A program made the position numbers and the translations under genes. The notes beneath the pieces are model-generated. The model did not search any database. It was not told the origin of the DNA and saw only the letters and a list, made by a program, of their open reading frames with translations. Below, piece by piece: positions 13,472 to 21,971 of a stretch of 23,833 bases of DNA. Numbering within the stretch: the first letter of the stretch is position 1; each line of letters begins with the position of its first letter. Location of the stretch: positions 1 to 23,833 of the forward strand of contig JAXHTH010000198.1 in NCBI GenBank assembly GCA_034211115.1, written 5' to 3'. This stretch comes from JAXHTH01 sp034211115. Its GTDB lineage: Bacteria > Planctomycetota > Phycisphaerae > Phycisphaerales > SM1A02.

Positions 13472-15073
13472 ATGCGTTGGAACCGTTCCTCATCCTCCGC
13501 ACTCCGCCGCCGGGGCCTGCTTTTCCCGGTCGCGGTCGTTGCGCTCGCCGCCACCGCCACCGCCTGCGCCCAGGCCGGGCCGGAACCGCAGGACAATCCC
13601 TATCAGTGGCAGTCGCGCCTGAACTCCGTGGCCGTCTTCAAGAACGGTCTGGGGTTCTTCACCCGCGAAGGCGAGGTCCGTTTATGGGACGGCTGGGCCC
13701 TGGCCGATCACCTTCCGCCCGCGACGTTCGGCACGCTCGCCATCTATTCGCACAACGAGAAGGAAGTCGTCGATGTCGTCGGCGTCGGGCCGGGCAACGT
13801 CGTCGAGTTCGATGATGTCGACGCCCCCTCCGATGAGGCGAGCAAGACCCGATACCTCGACGCTCATCTCAACCTGCGCGTGCAGCTCACCTACCACCAG
13901 CACGGCCGGCAGCGCACCGCCGCGGGCAGGCTCGTCTCGCCCGGCCCGGGCTACGCGATCCTCGAAACCGACGACCACACCTTTGCCGTACCCGTCGAGG
14001 GCATCGAACGGTTGCAGGTGCTCGATCTCTCGCTCCGCGCCCACGTGTCCGGCGAAGATGACCATCAACCTTCGCAGACGACGCTGGGCATGGCCTACCT
14101 GCGAGAGGGCATCACCTGGATTCCCGAGTACACGCTGCGCATCCTCGACGACAGAACCGCCGAGCTCACCCTCCGCGGCACGCTCATCAACGAGGCGGAG
14201 GACATCATCCACGGCGATGTGCACTTCGTGGTCGGCGTGCCGCACTTCATCCACACCGATTACCTCACCCCCGCCGCGGTGGGGCAGATGATCCGGACCA
14301 TCGGCTCCCACCTGGCCCCGACGCAGGTGCAGCAGCAGATCATGAACCGGGCGGCGATCGCCGCCAGCTCCGGCGCACCGGACTTCGCCGACATCGTCGA
14401 GCGTCCGGTCGACATGGGCGGGAATCTTCGCGACGCGGTGGGCAACCTGCCGTCGATGCAGGAGGACGCCGCCGCGGATTACACGGTCTACACGAAGCAC
14501 GATCTGACGGTCCGGCGCGGCGAGAAGGCGATCGTCACTCTTTTCCGGAAGACGATCCGATACGGCCACATCTATCGCTGGTCGCCGCCGGGAGAGATCC
14601 GCCACTTCCTCGCGCTGCACAACGATACGGACACGGCGTGGACGACCGGCCCGTGCATCGCGGTCGGCCGGGCCCAGCCGCTGGGCGAGGATCTGCTTCG
14701 CTACACGCCGCGCAAGAGCCGGGCGGACTACGCCGTGACGACCGCGATCAACATCGCCTCGCACACGGAGGAGACGGAGCGCGATCGCCGGCTCAAGGCC
14801 CACAGTCCCCGGCGGCACGAGTTCCTCGATCTCGTCACCATCGCCGGCCGGCTGACCCTGCACAACTACGAGGAGCGCCCGGTGGAGATCGTCATCGACC
14901 ACGACGTCCCCGGCAGGCCGATCGAGGCGTCCGACGAGGGCCACATCACACTTGATCCCGACAGGCTGCGGCTCAGCGAGCGGCGCGGGTCCATCCGCTG
15001 GCGGCTGACGATCGCCCCCGGCGAGCGCATCGAGCTGAAGTATGCCTATGAACGCTATGTTCCATCCGGCTGA
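13472..15073 (+). CDS. exported DUF4139 domain protein
   Basis: A 533-residue secreted protein with an N-terminal hydrophobic signal (about 12-31). The stretch before Cys (ATATAC) is a poor lipobox, so cleavage by signal peptidase I near ACA-QA is as likely as lipidation. From about residue 200 the sequence follows DUF4139: LGMAYLREGITWIPEYTLRI, then AELTLRGTLINEAEDI and FVVGVPHF, and a C-terminal NYEERPVEIVIDHDVPG ... RLTIAPGERIELKYAYERYV, which is the family's closing beta-sandwich. An inserted Ala/Gln-rich region (about 275-330) interrupts the domain. The family has no defined enzymatic role. The start at 13472 follows GAGGT five bases upstream. It is followed by a 15-bp perfect hairpin before the response regulator. 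Confidence 0.75.
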   Translation: MRWNRSSSSALRRRGLLFPVAVVALAATATACAQAGPEPQDNPYQWQSRLNSVAVFKNGLGFFTREGEVRLWDGWALADHLPPATFGTLAIYSHNEKEVVDVVGVGPGNVVEFDDVDAPSDEASKTRYLDAHLNLRVQLTYHQHGRQRTAAGRLVSPGPGYAILETDDHTFAVPVEGIERLQVLDLSLRAHVSGEDDHQPSQTTLGMAYLREGITWIPEYTLRILDDRTAELTLRGTLINEAEDIIHGDVHFVVGVPHFIHTDYLTPAAVGQMIRTIGSHLAPTQVQQQIMNRAAIAASSGAPDFADIVERPVDMGGNLRDAVGNLPSMQEDAAADYTVYTKHDLTVRRGEKAIVTLFRKTIRYGHIYRWSPPGEIRHFLALHNDTDTAWTTGPCIAVGRAQPLGEDLLRYTPRKSRADYAVTTAINIASHTEETERDRRLKAHSPRRHEFLDLVTIAGRLTLHNYEERPVEIVIDHDVPGRPIEASDEGHITLDPDRLRLSERRGSIRWRLTIAPGERIELKYAYERYVPSG

Positions 15074-15125
15074 ACAACGCGAGGCTCGCCTGCCGGACGA
15101 TGGCCTTCCCAGTATCATCTCGCGT

Positions 15126-15158
15126 GACCGGCCGGCGCCGCATCGGCGCCGGCCGGTC
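15126..15158 (+). terminator. 15-bp perfect GC hairpin between DUF4139 gene and response regulator
   Basis: GACCGGCCGGCGCCG (15126-15140) and its exact complement (15144-15158) enclose only CAT. The following bases TGGGCC are not a T-tract, so standard intrinsic termination is doubtful. It may stabilise the upstream transcript end, insulate the two-component genes, or act as a U-less terminator. Confidence 0.5.
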
Positions 15159-15185
15159 TGGGCCGTCGATGGCGGAGGAAGGGCG

Positions 15186-15896
15186 ATGAAGCGCCCGGTT
15201 GTTCTGGTAATCGAGGATGATGCGCCGATCCGGCGGGGCCTGGTCGACGCCCTGCACTTCGCCGGCTACGAGGCGTTGCAGTCCGCCGACGGCCGCGAGG
15301 CGATGGCGATGGCCCTCGAGTGTGATGTCGATCTCCTGCTGCTGGACGTGATGCTGCCGGGCCGGGACGGCTTCGCTATCCTCGACGAGCTGCGGGCGGC
15401 GAAGCCCACCCTCCCCGTCATCATGGTCACCGCCCGCGGCGCCGAGGAGGACCGCGTGCGCGGCCTGAAGACCGGAGCCGACGATTACATCGTCAAGCCC
15501 TTCAGCGCCCGGGAGCTGCTGGCGCGGGTCGAAGCGGTGCTGCGCCGTTCGCCGGAACGAGCCGGCGATGTGCATGTCCTCGACGCGGACGGGTGCACGA
15601 TCGATCTGAGGCGGCGCGAGATCATGTCTCCGGAGGGAACGGTGCGGGCGCTGTCGCAGCGCGAGGCCGACCTGCTCCGTTACCTCGCCGTCAATCGCGA
15701 ACGCGCCGTCGAGCGCGACGAGTTGCTCCATCGCGTCTGGGGGCTCAATCCCAAGGGTATCCACACCCGCACCGTCGACATGCACATCGCGCGGTTGCGG
15801 GAGAAGATCGAAAACGATCCCTCCACGCCGCGGATCGTCCTCACCGTGCGCGGCAAGGGCTACAAGCTGGCCGATACGGTGAAGATCAGGGAGTGA
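15186..15896 (+). CDS. OmpR/PhoB-family response regulator
   Basis: A 236-residue two-component response regulator. Residues 1-118 form the receiver domain with the acidic pair D11-D12, phospho-acceptor D54 (LLLLDVMLPGRDG), T82 and K104 (VKPF). Residues about 135-232 form a winged-helix DNA-binding domain, with LSQREADLLRYLAVN, VERDELLHRVWG, TRTVDMHIARLREKIE and VRGKGYKL, the OmpR/PhoB signature. All key residues are present, so it should be activated by phosphorylation and bind DNA as a dimer. The start at 15186 follows GGAGG; the longer frame from 15042 would overlap the DUF4139 gene. The kinase gene begins nine bases after its stop, so the two form an operon. Its targets cannot be read here. 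Confidence 0.95.
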   Translation: MKRPVVLVIEDDAPIRRGLVDALHFAGYEALQSADGREAMAMALECDVDLLLLDVMLPGRDGFAILDELRAAKPTLPVIMVTARGAEEDRVRGLKTGADDYIVKPFSARELLARVEAVLRRSPERAGDVHVLDADGCTIDLRRREIMSPEGTVRALSQREADLLRYLAVNRERAVERDELLHRVWGLNPKGIHTRTVDMHIARLREKIENDPSTPRIVLTVRGKGYKLADTVKIRE

Positions 15897-15905
15897 ACGA
15901 TCGCC

Positions 15906-17726
15906 ATGAAGTCGCGTCGATCCTGGTGGCTCATCTACACGCTGTCGGCGGCGGCCGTGGCCGTGATGCTCCTGTGGATCACCGGCCTCGTGCTTCGACT
16001 CGAAGCGGCGGAACGGGGGGCGCGGGCGGAGATCGAGCGCCGTGAATCGATGCGCCTCGCCCTCTGGCGGATGGACTCGTGGATCGCGCCGCGCCTGGCC
16101 CGCGAGGCGGCGCGCCCGTATTTCGAGTACCGGCCGTACTACGCGCCGCGGCGCGCCTACACGAGCGGGCGGGATGAACTCGAGCCGGGCGCGGTGTTTG
16201 CCCCCTCGCCGCTGCTCACCTTCGAAAGCGATCTCTTCCTGCTCCACTTCCAGCGGACCGAGGATGGCGGATTGACGTCACCGCAGGTCCCGACCGGCGA
16301 CTGGCACGGCATGCCCGAGGCGGATCTGCTCGATGGGGCTGAACTCCAATCGCGTCGCCGGAGGCTGGAGCAGCTTGCCCCGCGCCTGGCTGCCGCCCAG
16401 CTCGACCGGCGCCTCGACGAGACGGAGCTGTTTCTGGCCCGCACCGCGGTGGCGTCCGCGCCGCAGGCGGATGTCCCGGGACCGGAACAGCCCTCGCCCA
16501 CGCGATCGGGCATCGAGCAATCCGCGCGGCTTCGGAACTATCAACAGGCCCAATCGGAGGTGATCGCGCAGGAGCTGGCGAATCCGCTGAACCGTCCGGC
16601 CGATCTGGGCGAGCCCGTCGCCGTCGGCCCGTTCGTGCCGCTGTGGCTGAAGGAAGAAAACGGATCGCAGGCAACGCCGCTCGTGCTCGTGCGCCGGGTG
16701 CGCGCCGGCGGCGAATCGCTGGTCCAGGGAATCCTCCTCGACTGGCCTCGTCTCCGCGAAGCGCTGCTGGCCGAGATCACGGATTTGCTTCCCGGCGCGC
16801 AGCTCCAGCCGATGGGGCGATGGGAGGGAGAGGGGGCGCCGGCCGGTCGCATGCTGGCGACGATCCCCGTGGTGCTCGAGCCGGGCGGCGCACCCGTCGT
16901 TGCCGCGGCCGGCCTGACCCCGGCGCGGCTGACGCTTCTCCTGACCTGGCTGGCGATGCTCATTGCGGCCCTCGCCGTCGCCGTCACCCTGCGCGCGAGC
17001 ATCGCCTACGGCGAGCGCCGCAGCCGATTCGCCTCCGCGGTCACGCACGAGCTGCGGACGCCGCTGACGACGTTCCGCATGTACTCGGAGATGCTCGTCG
17101 ACGGGATGGTGTCCGACGAAGGGCAGCGCCGCGCGTACCTGTCGACACTGAAAGAGGAGTCAGGGCGACTCGCGACGCTCGTCGAAAACGTGCTGACCTA
17201 CGCCCGCCTCGAGGAAGGACGCACCGCGTCGCGGCGCCGGCGCATGACCGTCGACGAAATGCTGGAGCGCGTTCAGCCTCAGCTTGCGCGGCGGGCGGAG
17301 GAGGCGAAGATGAACCTCCGCGTCGATCTCCCGAACGAGATCGGCGACATGCCGATGGAAACCGATCCCGACGCGGTGGGCCAGATTCTGCTGAACCTGG
17401 TGGACAACGCCTGCAAGTACGCGTCCGGGGCGGCGCGGCGCGACATCCATCTCATCGCCCGCCGGCAGGGCGGACGCGTTGCCCTGTCCGTCTGCGATCA
17501 CGGCCCGGGCATCGATCCGGGCTTCCGCCGTCGGCTTTTCGTCGCCTTCCGCCGCGCCGAGCACGCGGGCGACGACGCGGCCGGCGGCGTCGGGCTCGGC
17601 CTCGCGCTGGCCCGCGCGCTGGCCCGTGATCTCGGGGGTGGATTGATCCTGGATTCGACGCCGCCCCTTGCCGCCGACGACGTCGGCGCCTGCTTCACGC
17701 TGACGCTCCCCCTGAAGGGTGATTGA
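15906..17726 (+). CDS. membrane sensor histidine kinase
   Basis: A 606-residue inner-membrane kinase paired with the response regulator nine bases upstream. TM1 is at about 8-31, a large extracytoplasmic region runs from about 32 to 341, and TM2 spans about 342-362. There is no obvious HAMP domain. The dimerisation domain has the H-box SAVTHELRTPLTTF with H381 as the phospho-acceptor. The ATPase domain carries the N-box LLNLVDNACKYA (N501), the G1 box DHGPGID and the G2 box GVGLGLALARALA. The catalytic parts are complete. The sensory region is about 310 residues, Arg- and Gln-rich in the middle, and I do not recognise a known sensor fold in it, so the signal is unknown. It ends 14 bases from the convergent GT-C-like gene. 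Confidence 0.93.
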   Translation: MKSRRSWWLIYTLSAAAVAVMLLWITGLVLRLEAAERGARAEIERRESMRLALWRMDSWIAPRLAREAARPYFEYRPYYAPRRAYTSGRDELEPGAVFAPSPLLTFESDLFLLHFQRTEDGGLTSPQVPTGDWHGMPEADLLDGAELQSRRRRLEQLAPRLAAAQLDRRLDETELFLARTAVASAPQADVPGPEQPSPTRSGIEQSARLRNYQQAQSEVIAQELANPLNRPADLGEPVAVGPFVPLWLKEENGSQATPLVLVRRVRAGGESLVQGILLDWPRLREALLAEITDLLPGAQLQPMGRWEGEGAPAGRMLATIPVVLEPGGAPVVAAAGLTPARLTLLLTWLAMLIAALAVAVTLRASIAYGERRSRFASAVTHELRTPLTTFRMYSEMLVDGMVSDEGQRRAYLSTLKEESGRLATLVENVLTYARLEEGRTASRRRRMTVDEMLERVQPQLARRAEEAKMNLRVDLPNEIGDMPMETDPDAVGQILLNLVDNACKYASGAARRDIHLIARRQGGRVALSVCDHGPGIDPGFRRRLFVAFRRAEHAGDDAAGGVGLGLALARALARDLGGGLILDSTPPLAADDVGACFTLTLPLKGD

Positions 17727-17740
17727 CGCGGGTCGGCGGC

Positions 17741-19327
17741 TTACGGCGCGCCTCTTGCCGACAGCGCGCGCCAGGCCCGCCACGCTCGATGGGCCGACAG
17801 CAGCGCCAGCGCGAGCAGCGCGATCCACAGCGCCCAGGCGCCGCGGGTGATCGGCCGATCGTCCAGGGCCGCCTCCGCGCGGATCGGGAAGAGATTCCAT
17901 ACCGTGAGGATGCGTTCCTCATCGTTTTCATCGACGTCGAGCAGCGCCTCGCCGCGCAGCTTGCCGGCGATGTTCACGAAGCGCAGCCGCAGTTGCGATC
18001 CGCGCCACGTCCACGCGGCGTCGGCGGGGATGAGGCCGTCCGGGCCGGTGTAGTTCTCCGGGTGCTGGAAATGCTCGAGGCCGTTGTTGAGGGCGATGCC
18101 GGCGATCTGGATCGCGATCGACGCCGCGGCCAGCGCGCCGATCCCCGCCCGCGCCGCGCGCCGCAGGCGAAGCCCGTCCAGCCAGAGGGCGATCGGCGCC
18201 AGGGCCAGCGGCATGAGCGAGACGTGGAAGCGGACGGCCCATCCGAACGCGCCGGCCCAGTAGGTGTGCATGCTGTAGATGACGAGGTGAACGGCGAAGA
18301 TCAGCAGCAGGCCCCACGTCAACAGGCCCAGCCGGCGGCGAACGCCTCGGTGCACCAGCGCCACGGGCAGCAGGATCAGCCACGGTGCGTACAGGAACAC
18401 GCTCTTGCCCGGGCTGAAGAGATGGCCCACCAGACCCGGGAGGAGGGGATTGTCGAACACGCCGCCGACCGGCTCGTAGAAGGCCGCGTAGCCCGTGTCG
18501 AGCGGATCGTCGAAGCGGAGCCAGTTGTAGAGGGGGACGAGGGTGACGATCGCCGCCGCCGCGAAGGACCAGCCGGCGAAACGGCCCCAGGCGGCGGCGA
18601 GCAGAGCACGGTGACGCCACAGCAGCGGCAGGGCGATGACCGCGACGCCCGCGACCACCGCGATGAACGTCGAGCGGTGGATCATCCCCCCTGCCAGCAG
18701 GACGCCGGCGAGCCCGAGGCGATTGACGAATCGCCGGGCGCATTCCGCCCGGGCGTCGTCGGCCGGCCCCGCGTCGGTTTCGTCGGCGACGTGCCGCGCC
18801 TCGAGCACGGCCCACACGGCCCAGACCGCCAGCGCCCCGAGGGTCACCTCCTCGGAGGCGTGACAGCCCCAGGTCAGGAAGGGGGTGCCGAAGGCCACGA
18901 GCAGGCCGCTCAACAGCGACAGACCCGGCTTCACGCCCAGCCGGCGCACGAGCAGGATGTGCCCGGCCACGGCGAGGGCGGCGAAGGCGGTCATCACGAC
19001 CGTGCAGGCGACGAACCGCGCCGCGTGGGCCACCAACTCCTCGTCGGCGCCGCACGCGTCGCCGATCCAGACGCCCATCGCCGCCGGCGGCAGGAACGTG
19101 ATCGTCTGACCCGGGAAGAAGACCGAGTAGCAGGCTCCCTCGTGCTCGACGCTCAGGTCGTGGGAGCCCGAGAGGGCGATCGACCCGTGCCGCAGGAGAT
19201 TCTCGGCGACCTCGAACCGCGCGAACGGATCGGGGGAGAGGTTCCCCACCGAGAAGAGGGCATAGACCAGCCAGACCCCCGCCGCCAGCCACCGCACCGC
19301 GCGTCGGAATGAAGCGTCTTCAGTCAT
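17741..19327 (-). CDS. polytopic membrane protein, GT-C glycosyltransferase-like
   Basis: A 528-residue inner-membrane protein with roughly eleven to thirteen hydrophobic segments. After the first segment, the loop SPDPFARFEVAENLLRHGSIAL (D33, E39) resembles the first extracytoplasmic loop of GT-C glycosyltransferases of the ArnT/PMT type, which use a polyprenyl-linked sugar and an acidic residue here. A second loop around FEPVGGVFDN and LFSPGKSVFLYAPW is also in keeping with that superfamily. The C-terminal 130 residues include an extracytoplasmic stretch (HFQHPENYTGPDG) and a final membrane segment. The substrate is unknown, and a plain membrane protein of unknown function remains possible. 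It is transcribed away from the exosortase gene, from which it is separated by about 265 bases. Confidence 0.6.
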   Translation of the reverse strand: MTEDASFRRAVRWLAAGVWLVYALFSVGNLSPDPFARFEVAENLLRHGSIALSGSHDLSVEHEGACYSVFFPGQTITFLPPAAMGVWIGDACGADEELVAHAARFVACTVVMTAFAALAVAGHILLVRRLGVKPGLSLLSGLLVAFGTPFLTWGCHASEEVTLGALAVWAVWAVLEARHVADETDAGPADDARAECARRFVNRLGLAGVLLAGGMIHRSTFIAVVAGVAVIALPLLWRHRALLAAAWGRFAGWSFAAAAIVTLVPLYNWLRFDDPLDTGYAAFYEPVGGVFDNPLLPGLVGHLFSPGKSVFLYAPWLILLPVALVHRGVRRRLGLLTWGLLLIFAVHLVIYSMHTYWAGAFGWAVRFHVSLMPLALAPIALWLDGLRLRRAARAGIGALAAASIAIQIAGIALNNGLEHFQHPENYTGPDGLIPADAAWTWRGSQLRLRFVNIAGKLRGEALLDVDENDEERILTVWNLFPIRAEAALDDRPITRGAWALWIALLALALLSAHRAWRAWRALSARGAP

Positions 19328-19560
19328 GCAACCAGGCTGCCCGCGTCGAGGGGCCCTGTTTCATCGGCAAGGTGAAACGGATCGTCAACCCCGCGCCGGG
19401 AAACGAAGCGCCGATGGTCAGAAACGGCGGACTATACCAGCCGCCCTGCCGATCGTCCCCGGTGGGGGTTCGGCGCGGGAATCCATCCGACGCGATCAAT
19501 GCGTGACGGGGTGATCTCGCCCGCATGGGCGGATACGGAGGCGAGAGTCGGCGCGATGAC

Positions 19561-19566
19561 TAGGAT
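19561..19566 (+). promoter_or_regulatory. possible -10 element of the exosortase gene
   Basis: TAGGAT directly abuts an ATG at 19567. If it is the -10 box, transcription would begin near 19573, which excludes the ATG at 19567 and supports the start at 19594. GGAA-rich sequence then lies a few bases before that start. No clear -35 box is seen. Confidence 0.3.
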
Positions 19567-19593
19567 ATGCGGCGTCTGGAAGTGGAATCACCG

Positions 19594-21297
19594 ATGACCC
19601 AATCCGCGACTTCAGAGATCGGCGACGACCGGGGGCCGGGCCGGCTGCGGACGGCGGCCTGGCAGGCGCTGGTGCTGGTCGTGCTCTGTCTGGCGGCGTT
19701 CCGCGCCGATCTGCCGCGCATCGCCCTGCTGCCGAGGATCGACCTCGAGTCGGCGCACGGCCTCGCCGCCCCGCTCCTCGTGCTCATCCTGCTCGCCTTG
19801 CGGGGGAAGGTGATCGCCCGGGACCTGCGCCGCGGCTCGATCTGGGGGTTCTTCGTCATCCTCGGCGCACTGCTGCTCGCGTTCGCGGCAAGGTGGCCGT
19901 TCAACTACTACTACCCGCGGTTGTTGATGCTTCCCGTTGCTTTGGGCGGAGTGGCCCTCGCGGTGGGCGGGTGGCGCGTGCTCTGGCGCTGCCTGCCGAT
20001 GGTGCTCGTTCTTCTGCTGGCGATGCCGACGGGGGAGCGGCTGTACACCGCGTTGACGAGCCGACCGGCGGTGGTGACCATCGAGGCCGTGGTCGCCGTG
20101 CTCGATGCGGTGCCGGGGCTGATGGCCCATCGCGATCGCTTCGAGATCATCTGCTCGCACGGCGGAAGCGACTTCATCATCGGTCTGGGCGAGTTCAATC
20201 TCGGCGCCTCGCTGCTGCTGGCCTCGCTGACAATCTGGGTGTTTGCGACGTTCGCCCGGGTGAGGCCGGCCTGGCAGGTGGTGGCGACGGGGATCGTGGC
20301 CGGCCCGGTCGCCCTGCTCGTCGGCTTCCTCCGTCTGATGGGCTGGTCGCTGCTGGTGGTGTACGGCGGATTCGGGCCGCTGAGCGGCACGCCGCGGCTC
20401 GCGGCCGCCGTCGGGTCCGTCGTGCTCGCCTACCTGTGCTTCGCCGTCTGGCAGTGGGTGCTTTCCCAGCTCGTGCGACCGGTGCCGGAGGCGGAGGGAT
20501 CGGCCGGGCGCGGCGTGCCCGCCGCGCCGAGGGCACCAAAACGGGCCCGCCCGTTCTTCTCGCCCGTCTTCGTGATCTGCGGCCTGCTCCTGCTGGCGGC
20601 GGCGATCGGTGTTCCCCCCGCGGCGGCCTACCTGACCGATCGCTACACCAAACTGCCCATCGAGCTCCGGCAGCCGTTCTCGACCTTCGATGCCTCCGAC
20701 CTGGCTTCCTTCCGCTGGCGGCCGGACGTCGACCCGGGTTCGATCGAGTCGGACGAGCTGGGAACCGCGGACTGGCTGATGGAGACGTTCACCCTCGTCG
20801 ACGGCCCCGACGTGCTCGGCGGTGAACGCAAGGTCGTGCTGTTCGTCTCCTACTACAGCGATCCCCGCGATACCGTTCCCCACACGCCGGAGGTCTGCTA
20901 CACGCTGGGCGGGGCGGAGGTGCGGTCCATCACACCGACGACGTTCCGCATCCCCACCCCGGACGGAAAGACGTCGGAAGTCACCGCGAAGCTGCTGGAC
21001 ATTCAGACCACCGAGGCCCGGCAGGCCCTCGTGTACTTTTTCTACTCCAACGGCCGCTACTACACAGATCGCGAGCAGGTGCGCTTCGCCCTGGGCTGGC
21101 CCGGCGACAAGTACACGTATTTCAGCAAGGTCGAGGCGTTTACCGTGTGCCTCGACGATGATCTCGAGACCGCGGCGGAGCATTGTCGGCAACTGATCCG
21201 CGAGTCCATGCCCATCCTGCTCCGGGATCACTTTCCCAGGCCCGAAGATCTCAAGCGCGATCGGCCGAAGTCGCCCGACGCTGCCGACGAATCGTGA
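19594..21297 (+). CDS. exosortase fused to an EpsI-like C-terminal domain
   Basis: A 567-residue polytopic protein. Residues about 20-310 match the exosortase/archaeosortase fold, which cleaves C-terminal sorting signals and transfers proteins at the membrane. Seen: the catalytic Cys C187 in FEIICSHGGSDF and R247 in LVGFLRLMGW, where the family usually has NxxR. The third active-site position, His in most exosortases, appears to be R268 (GTPRLAAAVG), as Arg is in archaeosortases. A final membrane segment (about 318-338) leads to an extracytoplasmic EpsI-like domain with the signature HTPEVCYTLGG (H430, C435) and the later YFFYSNGRYYTDREQ. The start at 19594 is preferred over 19567 because TAGGAT abuts the latter. 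Its 3' end overlaps the convergent gene by 47 bases. I cannot name the exosortase subtype. Confidence 0.85.
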   Translation: MTQSATSEIGDDRGPGRLRTAAWQALVLVVLCLAAFRADLPRIALLPRIDLESAHGLAAPLLVLILLALRGKVIARDLRRGSIWGFFVILGALLLAFAARWPFNYYYPRLLMLPVALGGVALAVGGWRVLWRCLPMVLVLLLAMPTGERLYTALTSRPAVVTIEAVVAVLDAVPGLMAHRDRFEIICSHGGSDFIIGLGEFNLGASLLLASLTIWVFATFARVRPAWQVVATGIVAGPVALLVGFLRLMGWSLLVVYGGFGPLSGTPRLAAAVGSVVLAYLCFAVWQWVLSQLVRPVPEAEGSAGRGVPAAPRAPKRARPFFSPVFVICGLLLLAAAIGVPPAAAYLTDRYTKLPIELRQPFSTFDASDLASFRWRPDVDPGSIESDELGTADWLMETFTLVDGPDVLGGERKVVLFVSYYSDPRDTVPHTPEVCYTLGGAEVRSITPTTFRIPTPDGKTSEVTAKLLDIQTTEARQALVYFFYSNGRYYTDREQVRFALGWPGDKYTYFSKVEAFTVCLDDDLETAAEHCRQLIRESMPILLRDHFPRPEDLKRDRPKSPDAADES

Positions 21298-21760
21298 TGA
21301 GCAGGGCGTGAAGGAGGGCGAGTCCCACCATCGTCGCCGCGACCAGCCGTATCACGCTCTTCGGCTTGGCCACCGGCGTCCAGACCCCGGGCACGGTGAT
21401 TGTCTCCCCTTCGCCTACCGTTTCCAGCGTGACCGTCGTCGTCCCCAGCACGGCGCCGACGCTGCTCACGCTCAGCCCGATCGAGCCTGATTCCCCCGGC
21501 TCGATCGCCAGGCGGGGGTCGTTCGTCCACGCGCGGACCTGCGAGCCCTCGCTCTCGACGACCCACCGTTCCGGCGCGCGGTGATCGAAGCTGCTTCTCG
21601 CTTCGAGCACGAAGCCGGTGATCGGGGGGGCGTCGAGGTTCGTGATCCGCCAGGTGTAGACGGTTCCGCTCACCGTCGTCTCGATGCGCACGCCGTCGCG
21701 CTCGATTTCCTGCCCGGTGAGGCTTGCGACAGCGATGGCGATCAGGGCCCAGTGCGACAC
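21251..21760 (-). CDS. small exported protein with C-terminal membrane helix and Arg cluster
   Basis: A 169-residue protein of unknown family. It has a short signal peptide (about 1-16), a beta-rich middle (VYTWRITNLDAPPITGFVLEARSS, typical of extracytoplasmic sandwich domains), and a C-terminal hydrophobic helix (about 136-157) followed by RRQRR (158-162). Short motif, helix and basic tail is the general layout of exosortase sorting signals, though there is no PEP motif; the candidate motif would lie near VPGVWTPVAKPK. Its gene overlaps the 3' end of the exosortase gene by 47 bases on the opposite strand, so it could be a dedicated substrate. A simple tail-anchored protein is the alternative. 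The GTG start at 21760 is supported by GGAGG nine bases upstream. Confidence 0.7.
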   Translation of the reverse strand: MSHWALIAIAVASLTGQEIERDGVRIETTVSGTVYTWRITNLDAPPITGFVLEARSSFDHRAPERWVVESEGSQVRAWTNDPRLAIEPGESGSIGLSVSSVGAVLGTTTVTLETVGEGETITVPGVWTPVAKPKSVIRLVAATMVGLALLHALLITIRRQRRATSADRA

Positions 21761-21915
21761 GGCGTCCGTCCTCCGACAGGGATGGCGAGGCCCATCTTAG
21801 CGACCCGCAGCCGACGGGCGGCCGGGCGGCGCGTGCCACCGCCGAGGCCCGGATCGGACCCGGCGACGCTTGATTCCATCTCGATTGCTGTGAGGCCGCC
21901 GGGCGGTGAGCGCAT

Positions 21916-21952
21916 AAAAGCGGCCCGGCGGATGCTTGCCTCACGCCGGGCC
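21916..21952 (-). terminator. attenuator-like terminator in the leader of the gene at 21760
   Basis: On the minus strand GGCCCGGCG and CGCCGGGCC form a perfect 9-bp stem with a 13-nt loop, followed by GC and TTTT. It begins only about 13 bases after the predicted transcription start of the promoter at 21972-21999 and lies 156 bases before the next minus-strand start codon. Confidence 0.6.
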
Positions 21953-21971
21953 TGTTCCGGGGGCACGCCCT

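Noticed and set aside
13682..15118. A 478-codon minus-strand frame opposite the DUF4139 gene
   Set aside because: No domain pattern, and it would overlap the whole of a gene with signal peptide and ribosome site on the other strand.
17723..19312. A 529-codon plus-strand frame opposite the GT-C-like gene
   Set aside because: The translation is almost wholly Arg, Gln, Asp, Gly and Ala with no hydrophobic core, whereas the minus-strand frame shows clear membrane segments.
19612..21231. A 539-codon minus-strand frame opposite the exosortase gene
   Set aside because: Low-complexity, charged translation with no motif; the plus strand has the exosortase and EpsI signatures.
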